64,000 bases of DNA from positions 124,001 to 188,000 of the forward strand of contig CAYGAY010000001.1 of assembly GCA_964347975.1 (NCBI GenBank), read 5' to 3'. The notes under the pieces were generated by a model that did no database searches, was not told the origin of the DNA, and was given only the letters and a program-made list of their open reading frames with translations. How positions within the stretch are numbered: the first letter of the stretch is position 1; every line of letters starts with the position of its first letter. Source of the stretch: Bin87 sp964347975 (GTDB lineage Bacteria; Chloroflexota; Dehalococcoidia; Lucifugimonadales; UBA3495). The position numbers were made by a program, and so were the translations under genes. Shown here one piece after another: positions 1 to 7,592 of the stretch.

Positions 1-429
1 GGCATCGCGGACGCCGATGATAGCGGCGGCGGTCAGCTCCTCCTGCTCGACGTCGAAGGCAAGCACGCCCCCCGAAATCTCCGGCCCAATCCAGGGCGCG
101 ACCTCAGTGTCAAAGTCGATGTCCGTCTCGTCGGCAAAATCCTCTTTCAGCTCCGCAACCAGTTCCTCAAATGCCGGGTACTCGTTGAAACGCCCCCAAA
201 TATCCCGCATCTCATCAAACTGCCCGCCGCCCGGCGTGAGCGTGAACCAGGCGTAGGCCAGTGTGTCCGGCGGGTAAAACTGCGCCGAGTACTCCGGCTC
301 TTTCGCCCCGACCAGCAAGGCCAGCAGCGGACTCGGCACGGGAATCAGCCCACGCCACATCGCCACGGCTGCGATTACGACAGCGATGACAACGATGGCG
401 GCAATCGCCCCGATTATCTTTATCAACAT
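1..429 (-). CDS. DUF3352-like membrane-anchored protein, 3' end beyond window
   Basis: The frame reads leftward from ATG at 429 for 143 codons without a stop and runs off the window edge, so only the N-terminus is present. A GGAGGAG ribosome binding site sits 7 bases upstream of the ATG. Residues about 4-22 (IIGAIAAIVVIAVVIAAVA) form a hydrophobic signal anchor. The following YPPDTLAYAWFTLTPGGGQF segment resembles the start of DUF3352 proteins, where an LPADTLLY-type motif precedes an acidic globular domain, here with the typical WIGPEISGG stretch. DUF3352 function is unknown and the proteins are thought to be extracytoplasmic. The gene is divergent from the PAC2-family gene. Family assignment is by motif memory; the signal anchor and start are directly visible. 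Confidence 0.75.
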   Translation of the reverse strand, partial: MLIKIIGAIAAIVVIAVVIAAVAMWRGLIPVPSPLLALLVGAKEPEYSAQFYPPDTLAYAWFTLTPGGGQFDEMRDIWGRFNEYPAFEELVAELKEDFADETDIDFDTEVAPWIGPEISGGVLAFDVEQEELTAAAIIGVRDA

Positions 430-536
430 GGATAATACTCCTCCCAACGTCCGATTGATATGTGAACAGGGTATCACAGGACCCAGGCGCCTCGTTCTCC
501 TGGGATGCAGTTTTATGAGCCCGCCGCTTCAAAAAC

Positions 537-1514
537 ATGACGCTGATGCTGGTTGCGCTCCTTGAAAATCCGGCCCGTCTCTGGCAAGATTATCCCACTA
601 TGATGATTGGCGCATTTGAACTGCAGGAACCCTTGCCTGAGTTGCGGAACCCTCATGTGTTCGCCATGATCCGCCCCTGGGTGGACGTGGGCAGCGTGGG
701 CACCCTGACCCTCAATCGGTTGGAACGGTATCTCGGCTCAAGAGAACTGGGCCGGCTTCACCGGCCTGGCGAGTTCTTCGATTTCACCCGCTACCGGCCC
801 AGCATGCGCCTGGTGGAGAACGAGCGGCGGGTCCGTATTCCCAACAGCATCATCCGGTACGCCACCACCGAAAACGGCCCCGACTACCTCTTCTTCCACC
901 TGCGCGAACCCCACGCCAACAGCGAAACTTACACGGAATCCATCCTGCAAGTGGTCGAATCCTTCAACGTCAAACGGTACTGCCGCCTGGGGGCAATGTA
1001 CGACGCTGTACCCCACACTCGCCCTCTCCTCGTCACCGGTTCTTTGGGGTCTGTGCCCCAGCTTCGGCCCGTCCCCAACCTGAAGCTCCGGGGCAGCACC
1101 TACCAGGGGCCGACCACGATCATGAACCTGGTGTCCGACGGCATTGAACGCATGGAGATTGAAGCCATCAACTTCATGGTTCACCTGCCCCAATACGTCC
1201 AGTTGGACGAAGATTACAACGGAACCGCCAGAATGATCGAAGTGCTCTCATCGGTCTACTCGGAGATTCCCGCAGACTTGGCGCCGACGCGACGCGGTCA
1301 AAGGCAGTACCGGGAGCTGAATGCGGCGGTCGAACGCAATTCCGACCTCCAGGGCCTGATCCGGCAGATGGAAGATTACTACGATACCAACGAAGCAGAG
1401 GCTTCGGTTGCTGATGAGAACAGCGGGGACGCGGGGGATGCGGTCGCATTGTCACCGGAAATCGAACAGTTCCTCAGTGAACTGGGCGAGGAATTCGGCC
1501 AACGCGAAGAATAG
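537..1514 (+). CDS. PAC2-family protein (proteasome-assembly-chaperone-like)
   Basis: The 325-residue product has a PAC2-type core at about residues 30-230. An LRNPHVFAMIRPWVDVGSVG start (strand, then a Gly-rich turn) leads to YLFFHLREPHA and RPLLVTGSLG, the pattern of archaeal and actinobacterial PAC2/DUF75 proteins. In eukaryotes relatives chaperone proteasome assembly; the bacterial role is unresolved. The C-terminal 50 residues are acidic and probably disordered. The start is uncertain: ATGs at 537, 543, 600 and 603 are in frame and none has a clear ribosome binding site. The start at 600 or 603 would begin MMIGAF just before the domain. A strong hairpin follows the stop. Confidence 0.7.
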   Translation: MTLMLVALLENPARLWQDYPTMMIGAFELQEPLPELRNPHVFAMIRPWVDVGSVGTLTLNRLERYLGSRELGRLHRPGEFFDFTRYRPSMRLVENERRVRIPNSIIRYATTENGPDYLFFHLREPHANSETYTESILQVVESFNVKRYCRLGAMYDAVPHTRPLLVTGSLGSVPQLRPVPNLKLRGSTYQGPTTIMNLVSDGIERMEIEAINFMVHLPQYVQLDEDYNGTARMIEVLSSVYSEIPADLAPTRRGQRQYRELNAAVERNSDLQGLIRQMEDYYDTNEAEASVADENSGDAGDAVALSPEIEQFLSELGEEFGQREE

Positions 1515-1537
1515 AACGTGCGCCCGGCAAACGCATA

Positions 1538-1560
1538 AAGCCGGGTCGCTGACCCGGCTT
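1538..1560. terminator. Bidirectional hairpin terminator
   Basis: A perfect 10-bp inverted repeat (AAGCCGGGTC, GCT loop, GACCCGGCTT) lies between the PAC2 gene and the 3' end of the tRNA-Met gene, which are convergent. It is followed by ATTTA on the plus strand. It can end transcripts from both sides, although neither U-tract is long. Confidence 0.75.
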
Positions 1561-1581
1561 ATTTAGCGCCAAGGGCGATTA

Positions 1582-1656
1582 TGGTGGCGACGGATGGATT
1601 CGAACCAACGACCTAGCGCTTATGAAGCGCCCGCTCTGCCACTGAGCTACGTCGCC
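1582..1656 (-). tRNA. tRNA-Met (CAT)
   Basis: The minus strand folds as a full cloverleaf. The acceptor GGCGACG pairs with CGTCGCC; the D-arm carries AGCTCAGTGGCAGAGC; the anticodon loop is TTCATAA (anticodon CAT); the T-arm has GGTTCGAATCC. The 3' CCA is encoded after discriminator A. The anticodon stem lacks the three consecutive G-C pairs of initiator tRNA, so this is elongator Met or an Ile tRNA with lysidine-modified CAT. Sequence alone does not separate those two. Confidence 0.95.
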
Positions 1657-1739
1657 CACCGCGCAGCCACGGCCAGACGCCGACGCTACCACGCTCCAGA
1701 ATATGGTAAGGGTAGTACCATCGGGTTGTCAATTGGATA

Positions 1740-2108
1740 ATGGCTACTTCCGACGGCCAGGATACCCAGGTTGCGCTCGCAGATACCGTCGTTCAAATGG
1801 AGTCTTTGGTAGCCCGCCTGTGCCGCCAATTGGATCCCTTCCCGGCGTTCCTTGGCATGACCACCATCCAGGCGATAGAGCTTGACCCCATCCCGGCGCC
1901 TAACCCCAACTTGGGATGCGTCGTCCTGACGCCCGACGGCGCTATTGCCGAACTGGACGTGACCGCCATCCCAGGGATCGTAGGTGTCCTGGAAGTTGAC
2001 CAGGTGGAGCAGTTCACGCCCCTTGACCTGGCTGACCGCGAATATCTGGTTTACCTCACCGAAGCCATCCGGGTCCTGGTGGTCGAACTGGGCCGGCGCG
2101 CCGGTTAG
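1740..2108 (+). CDS. Small hypothetical protein
   Basis: This 122-residue protein is not recognised. It is acidic, with a helical first half (QVALADTVVQMESLVARLCRQ) and a beta-rich middle (NLGCVVLTPDGAIAELDVTAI). It has no signal peptide and no cysteine motif. It converges on moaC and the two coding regions overlap by 4 bases at their stops, which supports a real gene. A shorter competing frame at 1703-1885 is low-complexity and was discarded. No ribosome binding site is evident before the ATG, so the mRNA may have a very short leader. Confidence 0.55.
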   Translation: MATSDGQDTQVALADTVVQMESLVARLCRQLDPFPAFLGMTTIQAIELDPIPAPNPNLGCVVLTPDGAIAELDVTAIPGIVGVLEVDQVEQFTPLDLADREYLVYLTEAIRVLVVELGRRAG

Positions 2109-2614
2109 CCGTTGGTGAGATCAACGTCGCCGGACTGCCCGCCGGTCTTGCGCAGCAACCGGATTCCGTCAATGCGTACCCCGCGATCCACCGCCTTGCA
2201 CATATCGTAAACCGTCAACGCGGCCACCGATACTGCGGTTAGCGCTTCCATCTCCACACCGGTCTTGCCCGACGTAGTCGCCGTGGCCGTGATGCAGACC
2301 CGGCTCTCCGGTTCATCCAGCGTCAACTCCACATCCACCTGGTTCAAAGGGAGCGGATGGCACAGCGGGATCAGTTCCGCCGTCCGTTTCGCGCCCATTA
2401 TGCCGGCCAGTTGGGCAATGGTGAGCACGTCCCCTTTCTTCATCAATCCGTCGCGAATGAGGGCCAGGGTTTCCGGTTGCGTCACCACGTAACCACCGGC
2501 CTGAGCGAACCGGTCGGTAACCGGCTTCCAGCCCACGTCAACCATGCGGGCGCTGCCGTCCTCGGCCAGGTGGGTCAGGCGGTCGGCCGGTTTGTTCGCG
2601 TTGTCTGTGGTCAT
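2105..2614 (-). CDS. moaC: Cyclic pyranopterin monophosphate synthase MoaC
   Basis: MoaC converts the 3',8-cyclised GTP made by MoaA into cyclic pyranopterin monophosphate, the second half of step one in molybdenum cofactor synthesis. The 169-residue product has the usual length. It carries ARMVDVGWKPVT near the N-terminus, the KKGDVLTIAQLAGIMGAKRT stretch, the signature LIPLCHPLPL, and the C-terminal GVEMEALTAVSVAALTVYDMCKA, followed by IRLLRKTGGQSGD. It lies 12 bases downstream of moaA, so both steps are cotranscribed. Confidence 0.97.
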   Translation of the reverse strand: MTTDNANKPADRLTHLAEDGSARMVDVGWKPVTDRFAQAGGYVVTQPETLALIRDGLMKKGDVLTIAQLAGIMGAKRTAELIPLCHPLPLNQVDVELTLDEPESRVCITATATTSGKTGVEMEALTAVSVAALTVYDMCKAVDRGVRIDGIRLLRKTGGQSGDVDLTNG

Positions 2615-2626
2615 GCGGGCCTCCCG

Positions 2627-3643
2627 CTAACCGCCAATGTGGTACATTTCGACTTTGCGCCGGGAGGCGTCCTGCGACTCGGTGTTCTCAGTCCGCTCTT
2701 CAGAATATCGGTCCCGGCGAACCCGCCACGCGTTGGCGATGATATCGCTCAATTCCTGGTCGTCCGCTCCGTCCCGCATCGGGCCGCGCAGGTCAACCCC
2801 ATCCGTCGCGAACAGGCAAGTGTAGAGCTTGCCGTCCGTGGCGAGTCTGGCTCGCGTGCAGTCGGCGCAGAAGGGTTGCGTAACCGACGCGATTACACCG
2901 ATCTCCCCTTCCCCATCCTGGTACTGCCAGCGATTTGCCACCTCGCCAACGTAATTGGGTTCGGCCGGCTCCAGGCGTAGCTCCGCGTCGATCATGCTGA
3001 CGATTTCAGCGGCAGACACCACCTGATCCAGTTTCCAACCGTTGCGATTGCCCACGTCCATGTATTCGATGAATCGGACGATGTGCCCGGTACCTTTGAA
3101 ATGACGCGCCAGATCCACGATGGTATGGTCGTTCACGCCCTTCTGAACTACCGCGTTGATTTTGACCGGCGACAAACCGGCGGCGGCGGCCCGGTTGATG
3201 CCGTCCAGCACCCGGCGTGTGCCGAAACCCCGCCCGTTCATCTGCTTGAACACCCTGTCGTCCAGCGAATCCAGGCTGACGGTGATGCGGTGCAGGCCAG
3301 CTTCCGCCAGTTGGCTCGCCTGCTGTGCCAGCAGATAACCATTGGTAGTCAGGGTAATATCGTCAGCGCCGGGAATCTCCGAAAGTTGGTTGACCAAGTT
3401 GGGAAGATCAACCCGCAGTAACGGCTCCCCGCCGGTGATTCGGAGTTTATTCACTCCGGCTGTGACGAATAGTCCGGCAAGACGCGCGATTTCCTCGAAA
3501 GTCAGGATCTCGTCCTTGGGCAGGAACTCATACGCCTCGCCGAATATTTCGGCCGGCATACAATAAGGGCACCGAAAATTACAGCGGTCAGTGACCGAGA
3601 TTCGCAAGTCCCGCAACGGGCGGCCGAATAAGTCGGTAATCAT
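2627..3643 (-). CDS. moaA: GTP 3',8-cyclase MoaA
   Basis: MoaA is a radical-SAM enzyme that cyclises GTP with two [4Fe-4S] clusters. The N-terminal SAM cluster motif is visible as CNFRCPYC (CX3CX2C, residues about 22-29). The second cluster site is CADCTRARLATDGKLYTC (CX2CX13C). Substrate loops include KLRITGGEPLLR and LTTNGYLL. The product ends in Gly-Gly, the C-terminal tail that reaches into the active site in MoaA. At 338 residues the length is normal. It sits 65 bases after rdgB, with a dispersed hairpin repeat in the gap, and just ahead of moaC. Confidence 0.97.
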   Translation of the reverse strand: MITDLFGRPLRDLRISVTDRCNFRCPYCMPAEIFGEAYEFLPKDEILTFEEIARLAGLFVTAGVNKLRITGGEPLLRVDLPNLVNQLSEIPGADDITLTTNGYLLAQQASQLAEAGLHRITVSLDSLDDRVFKQMNGRGFGTRRVLDGINRAAAAGLSPVKINAVVQKGVNDHTIVDLARHFKGTGHIVRFIEYMDVGNRNGWKLDQVVSAAEIVSMIDAELRLEPAEPNYVGEVANRWQYQDGEGEIGVIASVTQPFCADCTRARLATDGKLYTCLFATDGVDLRGPMRDGADDQELSDIIANAWRVRRDRYSEERTENTESQDASRRKVEMYHIGG

Positions 3644-3655
3644 TGCTGCTGCCCT

Positions 3656-3735
3656 GTCATTCCCACTTTCTTCTAGTTATTCCCGCGCAAGCGGGAATCC
3701 GGAAAATGCTATCGGACTCCGGTGAAAACCGGAGT
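3656..3735. repeat. Composite dispersed hairpin repeat (family A) at rdgB/moaA junction
   Basis: Two palindromic units lie side by side. The first is ATTCCCGCGCAAGCGGGAAT at 3679-3698. The second is GACTCCGGTGAAAACCGGAGT at 3715-3735. Half-copy sequence (GTCATTCCC) precedes them. The second unit reaches into rdgB and encodes its last residues. Related units recur at 25 kb, 41 kb, 51 kb and 53 kb. Confidence 0.85.
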
Positions 3736-4341
3736 GACGCTCAATCGATTGAGGATTCGCCTGGCTTTTCGGGCCGCGTCGGCGCGGTGGCTGATGCGGT
3801 TCTTGTCTTCCAGCGGCAGTTCCGCGATGGTCTTGGAGTAGGACGGCAGGTAGAACACCGGATCGTAGCCGAACCCGTGCTCGCCTATCGGTTCGTATTG
3901 TACCATCCCTGCAATCGAGCCGACGACGGTGGACAGCGCCTGGCCGCCGGGCCCAGCGATAGCGGTGAAACAGCGGAACCGGGCGATCCGCCGCTCCCAG
4001 GATACGCCCTCAAGGTTGCTCAGGAGCAGTTCTACCCGATCTCCATCCGATGCGCAAGCGTCGCCGCCGTAACGGGCCGAATACACTCCCGGAGCGCCGC
4101 CCAGCGCGTGAACCTCAAGACCCGAATCGTCCGAGATTGTCAGGCAGCCCGACAATCTGGCATACTCGCTGGCCTTGAGGCGCGCGTTGGCGAGAAACGT
4201 GTCGCCGGTCTCCTCAACCTCATCAGCCACGCCGGCGTCGTCCAGAGAAATCAAGGACCCGGGCCAGTCGGAAAGCAACTGCCGGTATTCACGCATCTTG
4301 CCGGGGTTTCGCGTAGCCATCAGGAGAACCGGACCGGACAT
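3709..4341 (-). CDS. rdgB: dITP/XTP pyrophosphatase (RdgB/HAM1 family)
   Basis: The enzyme hydrolyses non-canonical purine triphosphates (dITP, XTP) to monophosphates and so cleans the nucleotide pool. Family motifs are in order: LMATRNPGKMREY (N-terminal SxNxxK-type motif), ETGDTFLANARLKA, ISDDSGLEVHALGGAPGVYS, GFGYDPVFYLP, and ISHRADAARKA. The 210-residue length is slightly long because the final eight residues (TPVFTGVR) are encoded by a dispersed hairpin repeat. The gene starts 2 bases after the CoA-transferase stop, so the two are one transcription unit. Confidence 0.95.
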   Translation of the reverse strand: MSGPVLLMATRNPGKMREYRQLLSDWPGSLISLDDAGVADEVEETGDTFLANARLKASEYARLSGCLTISDDSGLEVHALGGAPGVYSARYGGDACASDGDRVELLLSNLEGVSWERRIARFRCFTAIAGPGGQALSTVVGSIAGMVQYEPIGEHGFGYDPVFYLPSYSKTIAELPLEDKNRISHRADAARKARRILNRLSVTPVFTGVR

Positions 4342-4343
4342 AA

Positions 4344-5573
4344 CTAAATCACCCCCTCCGCTGCCAAAGTTTCCAGGTCGCTGTTGTTCAAGCCAAGCCA
4401 GCCGCCGTAGATTGCGGCGTTGTGCTGGCCCACCGTGGGTCCCATGTGGCGCAGTTCGCCGGGGGTGTCGCTGAATTTGGGCACCAGGCCGAGCATTCTG
4501 GCGTGGCCCAGCTCCGGGTCGTCGATTTCCACGATGTCGTTGCGTTCCTGATAGTGCGGGTCGGCCACGATGTCGGCGCTGTTATAGACCGGCCCGACTA
4601 CGCCGCCGGCGGGAATCAGCTCGTCCATAATGGCGTCGGTAGCACGGCTGCCCAGCCACCCTTGCAGGATTTCGTTGAGCGCATCCTTGTTGTCCAGCCG
4701 GGCGGCGTTGTTGGTGAAACGGGCGTCGCCCAGCAAATCGTCCAGACCCATGGCCCGCGCCAGTCCTTCCCAGGTGTTTTGCGAGGTTGCGGAGAGGCCC
4801 AGCCAGCGGTCGTCGGCGGTGCGGTACAGGCTGCGCGGCGCGGCGTCGGGGAAATCGTTGCCCACCCGTTCCCTGATTTCTCCCAAACGGTCGTAGATGG
4901 TCAGATGGGGAATGCAGAGCCGAAACAGCGGCTCGAAGAGGCTGAGGTCAACCACCTGCCCGGTCCCGGGATGACCGTCTCGCCGGTCAGCGTCCCGCCG
5001 GTAAATCGCCATCATCCCGGCCATCGCCCCGAACACCCCGGCGATCTCGTCGGCCAGTGGCACCGGGGGCAGGTTCGGCGGAGTATCCGGGAAACCCGTC
5101 ATTCCGATGTACCCGCTCATGCACTCGGCGATGGTGCCGAATCCGGGACGGTCCCGGTATGGCCCGGTCTGACCGAACCCGGAGAAGCGCAGGATGACCA
5201 ACCCCGGGTTGACATCTGAACCGTGCAGGTCTGCGGGTCCTAACCCCCAGCGTTCCAACGTGCCGGGCCGGAAGCCCTCGATCAGCACGTCGGCTTGAAC
5301 GGCCAGCCTTTTCAGCAAGTCCTGGCCGTGCGGGTCAGCCATGTTCAAGGTGATAGACTGCTTGTTGCGGGAGTGGACTTTCCACCACAACGAAACGCCG
5401 TTGTAAAACGGCCCCCAGTTGCGCAGTGGGTCGCCGGAGCCGGGCCTCTCTACCTTGACCACTTCCGCCCCGAAGTCGGCCATCAGCGACGACGCCGTGC
5501 CGCCGGCCACGATGATGGACAAGTCCAGGACGCGGAGGCCGGCTAGCGGGCCGGATGCCGGGGCGTCAGTCAT
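4344..5573 (-). CDS. CaiB/BaiF family (class III) CoA-transferase
   Basis: Class III CoA-transferases move CoA between acyl carboxylates through an aspartyl-CoA intermediate. The 409-residue protein opens with GPLAGLRVLDLSIIVAGG. It then shows the FGAEVVKVERPGSGDPLR motif and SWWKVHSRNKQSI-like and DVLIEGFRPGTLERWGLG segments. Next comes LADEIAG, which holds the expected catalytic Asp. The specific substrate cannot be read from sequence. The ATG overlaps the stop of the upstream zinc-ribbon gene by 8 bases, suggesting translational coupling. rdgB follows after 2 bases. Confidence 0.9.
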   Translation of the reverse strand: MTDAPASGPLAGLRVLDLSIIVAGGTASSLMADFGAEVVKVERPGSGDPLRNWGPFYNGVSLWWKVHSRNKQSITLNMADPHGQDLLKRLAVQADVLIEGFRPGTLERWGLGPADLHGSDVNPGLVILRFSGFGQTGPYRDRPGFGTIAECMSGYIGMTGFPDTPPNLPPVPLADEIAGVFGAMAGMMAIYRRDADRRDGHPGTGQVVDLSLFEPLFRLCIPHLTIYDRLGEIRERVGNDFPDAAPRSLYRTADDRWLGLSATSQNTWEGLARAMGLDDLLGDARFTNNAARLDNKDALNEILQGWLGSRATDAIMDELIPAGGVVGPVYNSADIVADPHYQERNDIVEIDDPELGHARMLGLVPKFSDTPGELRHMGPTVGQHNAAIYGGWLGLNNSDLETLAAEGVI

Positions 5574-5709
5574 CTTTACTCCCTTGGCGCCGGTGGGCCG
5601 CCGCCGGCTTCATCCGCACCGACCGACATTCCAGACAGCGCCATTTCTCCTGCTTGTGTGGGCGATGGCTTTCAACCCGCATCTTGGTTCGGCAGCGGCG
5701 GCAGTGCAT
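5566..5709 (-). CDS. 47-residue zinc-ribbon microprotein
   Basis: This small reading frame starts at ATG 5709 and ends at TGA 5568-5566, overlapping the CoA-transferase ATG by 8 bases. The product is basic and carries two CX2C knuckles, CRRC near residue 3 and CLEC near residue 27, separated by about 20 residues rich in Arg, Lys and His. That is the layout of a zinc ribbon. An in-frame stop five codons upstream fixes the ATG. There is no Shine-Dalgarno sequence, but a good promoter ends 9 bases before the ATG, which fits a near-leaderless mRNA. Function is unknown; nucleic-acid binding is an inference. Confidence 0.65.
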   Translation of the reverse strand: MHCRRCRTKMRVESHRPHKQEKWRCLECRSVRMKPAAAHRRQGSKDD

Positions 5710-5718
5710 AGTAGGATG

Positions 5719-5747
5719 ATGTTACGGCGCATCCCGTCTGGCGTCAA
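5719..5747 (-). promoter_or_regulatory. Sigma70-type promoter of the zinc-ribbon/CoA-transferase operon
   Basis: On the minus strand TTGACG (5747-5742) and TAACAT (5724-5719) are separated by exactly 17 bases. The predicted start site falls within a few bases of the zinc-ribbon ATG at 5709. This is probably the promoter for the leftward operon through rdgB and perhaps moaA-moaC. Confidence 0.65.
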
Positions 5748-5833
5748 ACCGGGTTGGCACGGCTGACAGCCTGGCATCGGGGTCGCGTGGGTGAGGACGG
5801 CTACCATCCGAAGTTCCGGCGGGCGTATGCAAA

Positions 5834-5862
5834 TTGATAATAGCGAGCCGTTTCGCTACAAT
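5834..5862 (+). promoter_or_regulatory. Sigma70-type promoter of the GrpE-like/Hsp70-like operon
   Basis: TTGATA (5834-5839) and TACAAT (5857-5862) are separated by 17 bases and lie about 33 bases before the first gene of the module. It is back to back with the leftward promoter at 5719-5747. No CIRCE-type or other inverted repeat is seen around it, so classical heat-shock control is not indicated. Confidence 0.6.
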
Positions 5863-5894
5863 TTCCCTACTACGGTCATGGCCGAGGAAACGAG

Positions 5895-7592
5895 ATGGCG
5901 CTGCCAAGTTCTCAACTAAACCGCCATTCGGAATCTCCAACTCAAAGCGAACTGGAATCGTGGGCTAGTAAAGCACCTTTGAAATTGCTGGCTTCCGTAC
6001 TGTATGCCATGCCCGACCGCACGGGCAAGGCCAGGGACATCCAGGAAGAATTGGCAACCCGCGTTGAGCTTACCCCCAATTGGAAGGGCTGGTGGAAGCG
6101 AGTGCGACCGATGCTGAAAACATCGGAGCATTTCAGCGTTGATAAAGCGAATCGGATTACCCTGCTCCACGAAATCGAGGCCATCCCGTCTGAACCCCTG
6201 CCTCCCCTTCCTCGGAAAGTCAGAACGCCCAGAGCAAAATCGCCCTCCAAATCCGAAGCGCAATGGCTGAATTGGTTCCGCGGCGAGGCGACTGCGCCTC
6301 CCAACCCCGCGCCAACCAAAGCGGCGTTCCAGGCCCTCGACAATTACCCCGTCGAACCAACCCAGCAGGTGCTGGAGTGCGCGTTACAGACTGCCCGAGA
6401 GGCTTTAGCGTCCGGCAAGTGCTCCAAACAACACGCGGCGAGATGGGCCGAGCTGTTGAGTCGTCTATCATCGCGGTGGCGCGACTGCCCGGAATCGCAC
6501 GCCGATGCCGGCAATCTGGCACGGCCCGTTGGCGAGCTACTGGGACGCCTGGTTGAAACTGCCGATTTACCCAATGACTCCGGGCGGTGGCTGCGTCAGG
6601 CTGGCGGACTGCCCGCCGAGCCACCGGAAACGTGGCGCGTGGGATTTGCCGCCGGCTTGTGGCAGGCATTTGCCAACTCCTCACCCGGCACCCGAAACTG
6701 CTTCCAATCATGCTTTGGCCGGCAGCACCAGGACAAACCGGCCATAGCACAAGAACTGCTTCTGGCCGCCTTCACCGATAATAATTCAGCCATCCATCAC
6801 GTCAGGTTGGACAGTCTGCTGGAAACCTTGCCGCCCGAAGATAGAAGCGAACTTATCCAGAACCTTGTCGTCCAGTCGGCTTCTGGGAAGGTTCCCCAAG
6901 ACCGAGTGCGAGATTACGTTGGCAGTACGTACCACATACCGGCATCGTCCCCGGCCCAGGGGCTGAAACCGTTGGTGTTGGCTACTCTTCTGCTGACTGA
7001 CGGTCAGGACCCTATTGTCGATCAAGCCTCGCGGCGAATTGGTGAAATGCTGATCGATTCGTCAATGTGCAACGGTGTCCCCGCATTGACTGGTTTGCTA
7101 TCCCAAGGACGTCAGCGTATTACCGACTTGCGCGAACAACAAGCGGCTGAGTTGGAGAGACAACGGCTGTGCTATGAGGATAAGTTGGAAGAGCGCTGTC
7201 GCGAAGAGGAACAACTGAGCGATACGGTGTACAGCCTACGCGCCGAAATTTCCGCCGGGCGTGAGGTAGCCCGGATGGATATACTCCAGGACACTTTGAT
7301 GGTGATTACCAAAACGCTGCAAGTGCTGCGCCACCCTCAGGACAGTCCGGAACAAATGCTGCGCCGGGTTGAGGCTAACCTCACACTGGCGCTGTGCGCT
7401 GCCGGAGCCCAGGAGTTCGGCACAATTGATGATACCGTGCCTTATGACCCCATAAGGCACCAGGCGGAGCAATATATTCCGAGCGGCTCCCCGGTACGCA
7501 TTGCTTTCCCCGGAGCGATCATACCCGGCAAAGTAGCCGGCGACCGCGTTTTGCTCAAGGCCGGTGTAGTCGTCCCAGCGGAGGTCAACTGA
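5895..7592 (+). CDS. Large protein with GrpE-like C-terminal domain, partner of Hsp70-like ATPase
   Basis: This 565-residue protein is not a known named family to me. Residues about 25-95 look like a small helical, winged-helix-like module (KARDIQEELATRV, WKGWWKRVRPMLK). A Pro-rich linker and a long helical middle follow. Residues about 408-460 are a Glu/Arg-rich coiled coil. The last 60 residues (GTIDDTVPYDPIRHQ, RIAFPG, VLLKAGVVVP) match the plan of the GrpE beta domain, the DnaK nucleotide-exchange element. The stop overlaps the ATG of the Hsp70-like gene (TGATG). A GAGG ribosome binding site precedes the start. Reading it as a dedicated exchange or adaptor factor is inference. Confidence 0.7.
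   Translation: MALPSSQLNRHSESPTQSELESWASKAPLKLLASVLYAMPDRTGKARDIQEELATRVELTPNWKGWWKRVRPMLKTSEHFSVDKANRITLLHEIEAIPSEPLPPLPRKVRTPRAKSPSKSEAQWLNWFRGEATAPPNPAPTKAAFQALDNYPVEPTQQVLECALQTAREALASGKCSKQHAARWAELLSRLSSRWRDCPESHADAGNLARPVGELLGRLVETADLPNDSGRWLRQAGGLPAEPPETWRVGFAAGLWQAFANSSPGTRNCFQSCFGRQHQDKPAIAQELLLAAFTDNNSAIHHVRLDSLLETLPPEDRSELIQNLVVQSASGKVPQDRVRDYVGSTYHIPASSPAQGLKPLVLATLLLTDGQDPIVDQASRRIGEMLIDSSMCNGVPALTGLLSQGRQRITDLREQQAAELERQRLCYEDKLEERCREEEQLSDTVYSLRAEISAGREVARMDILQDTLMVITKTLQVLRHPQDSPEQMLRRVEANLTLALCAAGAQEFGTIDDTVPYDPIRHQAEQYIPSGSPVRIAFPGAIIPGKVAGDRVLLKAGVVVPAEVN

Noticed and set aside
1703..1885. Short overlapping frame in front of the small hypothetical gene
   Set aside because: Arg/Pro-rich shadow frame; the 1740-2108 frame is longer, acidic and meets moaC at its stop.
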